Origin: Nocardioides sp.
Lineage (GTDB): Bacteria > Actinomycetota > Actinomycetes > Propionibacteriales > Nocardioidaceae
Length of the DNA stretch: 7,597 nt
Assembly (NCBI GenBank): GCA_023252065.1
Contig: JAHEXO010000034.1
Coordinates: forward strand, 1-7,597
Direction: 5' to 3'
Notes under the pieces: model-generated
Databases searched by the model: none
Told to the model about the DNA's origin: nothing
The model's input: only the letters and a program-made list of their open reading frames with translations
In this document: piece by piece, positions 5,321 to 7,597 of the stretch
Layout of the letters: every line of letters begins with the position of its first letter
How positions within the stretch are numbered: the first letter of the stretch is position 1
Translations under genes and position numbers: made by a program

Positions 5321-5892
5321 TGGGCTTCTGGGACTCCGTCACCGGCCGCACCAAGCCCAAGAAGGCCGACCTCGACTCGCTGTTCCTGGTCCCCAGCGCT
5401 GCCGTCACCCTGGAGACCGCAGCCGGGCTGACCCCGACCGGCACCGGGTCGGTGTGCTTCCGCGCGGCCGACGGGGCGGCCTACCGGCAGGTGCAGGACG
5501 AGGTCGTCTCCCTGCTGCGCGGGGGTCCTGACAAGCCCGACGTCAGCGTCCAGGCCGACGAGTTCGGGTTCACCTGGATGGTGGTCGACCGCGTCGACGA
5601 CGACGTCGACGGGCTGTGCACCGACCTCCACGCCCTCAACACCACCCTGGCCGAGCAGGGGTTCGGCGACGGGCTGCTGTGCACCGTCGTCCCGTTCGCC
5701 GACAGCACCGGGCGCAAGGTCGGGCTGGTCTACCTCTACAAGCAGGGCACCTTCTACGGCTTCGCCCCGACCGGGCCGAAGACCCGCGACAACCTGCTGG
5801 AGCTCCAGGTCCGCGACACCCTCGCCGCCGAGCTGCCCATGGAGCCCGACCTCCAGCGCTGGCTGGCTTTGTGGGGAGCGCCGGGGCTGTAG
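5320..5892 (+). CDS. pspAB: PspA-associated protein PspAB
   Basis: This 190-residue soluble protein starts at ATG 5320, sharing one base with the htpX stop. No clear Shine-Dalgarno is visible, so translation probably relies on coupling. It matches the actinobacterial PspAB proteins encoded next to htpX. Recognisable stretches are MGFWDSVTGRTKPKKADLDS at the start, LFLVPSAAVTLE (21-32), TGSVCFRAADGAAYRQVQDE (42-61), GFTWMVVDRVDDD (83-95), GLVYLYKQGTFYGFAP (135-150), RDNLLELQVRDTL (156-168) and the conserved C-terminus EPDLQRWLALWGAPGL (175-190). No membrane helix, signal peptide or known catalytic motif is visible. The pattern of alternating strands and helices suggests a compact mixed alpha/beta binding protein. 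Function is unknown; context points to membrane-stress management with PspA and HtpX. Confidence 0.85.
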   Translation: MGFWDSVTGRTKPKKADLDSLFLVPSAAVTLETAAGLTPTGTGSVCFRAADGAAYRQVQDEVVSLLRGGPDKPDVSVQADEFGFTWMVVDRVDDDVDGLCTDLHALNTTLAEQGFGDGLLCTVVPFADSTGRKVGLVYLYKQGTFYGFAPTGPKTRDNLLELQVRDTLAAELPMEPDLQRWLALWGAPGL

Positions 5893-5906
5893 TCGTCGGT
5901 GTCCGG

Positions 5907-7079
5907 TCAGTCGCGGTGGGAGCGGCCGGGCAGGTCGAGCATCCGCTGCAGGGCGATCTGTGCGAGCTGCTCGGTGTCGGGGTCGACCTGGATCCGGTTG
6001 ACGACCACGCCGTCGACCAGCGACTCCAGCGCCCAGACCAGGTGGGGCAGGTCGATCCGGTTCATCGTGGCGCAGTAGCAGACGTTGCGGTCGAGGAACA
6101 CGATGTCCTGCTCGGGGTGCTCGCGGGCCAGGCGCTGCACGAGGTTGAGCTCGGTGCCGATCGCCCACCGCGATCCCGCTGGGGCGTTCTCGATCGTCTT
6201 GATGATGAACTCCGTCGACCCCACCAGGTCGGCCCGCGTGACCACGTCGTGGGTGCACTCCGGGTGCACGATGATCCTGAGCTCGGGGTCACGCGCCCGC
6301 AGCTCGTCGACCACGTCGGCGGAGAACCGGCCGTGCACCGAGCAGTGCCCGCGCCACAGGATGATCCGCGCCGCCGCGAGCTCCTCGGGGGTCACTCCAC
6401 CGCCGGGCTGACGCGGGTCCCAGACCACGCAGTCGTCGAGGCTCATCCCGAGCTTGAGGACGGCGGTGTTGCGGCCGAGGTGCTGGTCGGGCAGGAACAG
6501 CACCTTCGCGTCGGGCACCTGGTCGAAGGCCCACTCCAGCGCCACGTCGGCGTTGCTCGACGTACAGACCGCGCCGCCGTGGCGGCCGCAGAACGCCTTG
6601 ATGTCGGCCGAGGAGTTCATGTAGGTGACCGGGATGACGCGCTGGTCGAGACCGGCGTCGGTGAGCGCGTCCCAGCAGTCCTCGACCTGCGACAGCCGTG
6701 CCATGTCCGCCATCGAGCAGCCGGCGGCCAGGTCGGGCAGCACGACCTGCTGCTGCGGTGACGTGAGGATGTCGGCCGACTCGGCCATGAAGTGCACGCC
6801 ACAGAAGACGATGTACTCCGCGGCCGGCCGGGCGGCCGCGTCCCGGGCGAGCTTGAACGAGTCGCCCGTCACGTCGGCGAACTGGATGACCTCGTCGCGC
6901 TGGTAGTGGTGCCCCAGGACGAACACTCGGTCGCCGAGCGCGGCCTTGGCGGCGCGGGCGCGCTCGACCAGCGACGGGTCGGAGGGGGAGGGCAGGTCGC
7001 CCGGGCACTCCACCCCGCGCTCTGCGCCCGGGTCGGACCCGCGACCGAGCGGGAGCAGGGGCAGGTCGACCGTCGTCAT
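5907..7079 (-). CDS. nadA: Quinolinate synthase NadA
   Basis: The enzyme condenses iminoaspartate with dihydroxyacetone phosphate to quinolinate, the second step of de novo NAD synthesis, using an oxygen-sensitive [4Fe-4S] cluster. The 390-residue protein belongs to the longer, B. subtilis-like type. Visible landmarks are FVLGHHYQRDEV (53-64), GDSFKLAR (72-79), FCGVHFMAESADIL (92-105), TYMNSSADIKAFCGRHGG (152-169), CTSSNA (172-177), LPDQHLGRN (196-204) and NRIDLPHLVWALE (340-352). By position relative to B. subtilis NadA, as I recall it, the cluster ligands should be C121 (AAGCSMADM), C246 (RGHCSVHG) and C336 (CYCATMN). C275 in HPECTHD is an extra conserved cysteine. The first 35 residues are a Pro/Gly-rich extension usual in actinomycetes. 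No nadB or nadC adjoins it within the window. Confidence 0.97.
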   Translation of the reverse strand: MTTVDLPLLPLGRGSDPGAERGVECPGDLPSPSDPSLVERARAAKAALGDRVFVLGHHYQRDEVIQFADVTGDSFKLARDAAARPAAEYIVFCGVHFMAESADILTSPQQQVVLPDLAAGCSMADMARLSQVEDCWDALTDAGLDQRVIPVTYMNSSADIKAFCGRHGGAVCTSSNADVALEWAFDQVPDAKVLFLPDQHLGRNTAVLKLGMSLDDCVVWDPRQPGGGVTPEELAAARIILWRGHCSVHGRFSADVVDELRARDPELRIIVHPECTHDVVTRADLVGSTEFIIKTIENAPAGSRWAIGTELNLVQRLAREHPEQDIVFLDRNVCYCATMNRIDLPHLVWALESLVDGVVVNRIQVDPDTEQLAQIALQRMLDLPGRSHRD

Positions 7080-7085
7080 GCGGCC

Positions 7086-7091
7086 ATCGTA
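7086..7091 (-). promoter_or_regulatory. Proposed -10 (TACGAT) for leaderless nadA
   Basis: On the minus strand TACGAT, a good TANNNT match, ends 6 bases before the nadA ATG, and no Shine-Dalgarno is present between them. This places the predicted transcript start at or next to the start codon. No convincing -35 is visible in the GC-rich stretch upstream. Confidence 0.45.
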
Positions 7092-7094
7092 GGA

Positions 7095-7110
7095 GCGCCG
7101 CCGTCGGCGC
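7095..7110 (-). terminator. Hairpin between the GNAT gene and nadA
   Basis: GCGCCG (7095-7100) and CGGCGC (7105-7110) form a perfect 6-base-pair stem with a 4-base loop. It lies in the 49-base gap, after the stop of the upstream acetyltransferase gene and before the proposed nadA -10. It could end the upstream transcript. The stem is short and lacks a T-tract, so termination is only inferred. Confidence 0.35.
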
Positions 7111-7128
7111 CCGCAGTCGGCCGCCGCG

Positions 7129-7597
7129 TCACATCAGAGCCCCGTGGGGGATGTACGGCGCGGGGGGCCGCATGTGCCGCAGCGCGGCGAAGCCGTCCAG
7201 GTGGAGCTCGAGCCGTGCGGCCAGCCCCACGTCGACGGCCCAGCTGTTCTCGGGGGTGATGTGGGCCGACACGATGTCGCCCTCGCTCGAGGCGATCGCC
7301 TCCCACAGCAGCCGGGCCGCGGTGCGCTTGTCGCTCGCCGCCAGCACCGCGACGCCGTGGTCGAGGTAGGCGTAGCCCTGCCCCGACGAGGTCTCGGTGA
7401 CGACGAGCCGGAACTGGCTCATCAGGTTGTGGTGGTCGACGCCGTGCGCGGCCCCACGGGTGCGCCGGTCGAGGGAGTCCATCAGGTCGATGTCCGACTC
7501 GGTGCCCTCGCGCAGGTGGTCGAGCACCGGGATCTGCGACCGGTCGGGCCGTCCGCGCAGGAGCATCTGGGGATACAGCCGGAAGCCGGCCTCGTGG
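7129..7597 (-). CDS. GNAT-family N-acetyltransferase, C-terminal part (5'-truncated by window edge)
   Basis: The frame is open to the right edge and gives the last 155 residues; the ATG at 7566 is internal, since residues upstream of it (GFRLYPQ) continue the same domain. Landmarks are GFRLYPQMLLRG (4-15), DLMDSLDRRTRGAAHGVDH (37-55), YAYLDHGVAVLAASD (75-89), the helix RTAARLLWEA (91-100) and a C-terminus RHMRPPAPYIPHGAL. I recognise this style from actinomycete GNAT proteins in which this is the second half of a tandem-domain acetyltransferase, transferring acetyl from acetyl-CoA to an unidentified amine. The acetyl-CoA-binding Q/RxxGxG/A loop is not obvious here and would have to be in the missing N-terminal half. 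The substrate cannot be named. No signal or membrane segment is visible. Confidence 0.65.
   Translation of the reverse strand, partial: HEAGFRLYPQMLLRGRPDRSQIPVLDHLREGTESDIDLMDSLDRRTRGAAHGVDHHNLMSQFRLVVTETSSGQGYAYLDHGVAVLAASDKRTAARLLWEAIASSEGDIVSAHITPENSWAVDVGLAARLELHLDGFAALRHMRPPAPYIPHGALM

Noticed and set aside
5092..6258. 388-codon minus-strand open frame across htpX, pspAB and nadA
   Set aside because: It crosses three confidently identified genes in a non-coding phase and has low-complexity Arg/Gly/Pro composition.
5616..6761. 381-codon plus-strand open frame opposite nadA
   Set aside because: The translation mirrors NadA codons in antisense (His/Val/Gly/Asp-rich) and joins unrelated gene regions; no motif or start signal supports it.
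6819..6840. 8-base-pair perfect inverted repeat with a 6-base loop inside nadA
   Set aside because: It is made of Ala/Arg/Pro codons in the conserved AAARPAAE stretch; GC-rich codon repetition explains it without a regulatory role.

Overview
The window is very GC-rich, with strong G/C third-position bias, GTG and TTG starts, short intergenic gaps and proteins closest in my recollection to actinomycete families. I read it as a chromosomal segment of a high-GC actinobacterium, plausibly Nocardioidaceae/Propionibacteriales. The lineage is inferred from protein style, not from a marker gene. I see no transposase, phage gene, tRNA, rRNA or CRISPR array. Gene density is close to complete.

Layout. 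(1) Bases 1-2517, + strand: the 3' part of a phenylacetate-degradation operon, with truncated paaB followed by paaC, paaD and paaE, tightly packed with GTGA stop/start overlaps. These encode most of the phenylacetyl-CoA 1,2-epoxidase system (structural subunits, Fe-S maturation factor and reductase). The catalytic paaA must lie left of the window. (2) Bases 2518-2595: a 78-base convergent gap holding two GC-rich hairpins, probably a two-way terminator. (3) Bases 2596-3189, - strand: a DUF3043-type two-helix membrane protein with a TTG start. (4) Bases 3190-3291: a 102-base divergent promoter region. (5) Bases 3292-5892, + strand: an envelope-stress cluster pspA-pspAA-htpX-pspAB. It has a PspA/IM30 membrane-remodelling protein, a small partner, a membrane zinc protease and a second Psp-associated protein. 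(6) Bases 5907-7079, - strand: nadA (quinolinate synthase), tail-to-tail with pspAB across 14 bases. (7) Bases 7129-7597, - strand: the C-terminal part of a GNAT-like acetyltransferase that continues past the right edge.

How the genes work together. The paa proteins form one oxygenase machine: PaaE passes electrons from NADPH to PaaA, PaaC (with PaaB nearby) scaffolds PaaA, and PaaD probably helps install Fe-S centres. The psp cluster looks like one membrane-maintenance unit in which PspA coats or repairs the membrane, HtpX removes damaged membrane proteins, and PspAA and PspAB are accessory factors of unknown mechanism. The divergent DUF3043 membrane protein is a guilt-by-neighbourhood candidate for the same process. 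NadA carries out the second step of de novo NAD synthesis and seems functionally separate.

The most interesting part is the Psp region. It lacks PspB, PspC and ClgR, has two poorly characterised partners plus HtpX, and has a divergent DUF3043 gene. Several starts look leaderless (a TANNNT-like -10 directly upstream of ATG without a usable Shine-Dalgarno). Nothing here is clearly a new system. The families are recognisable, but the functions of DUF3043, PspAA and PspAB are open.
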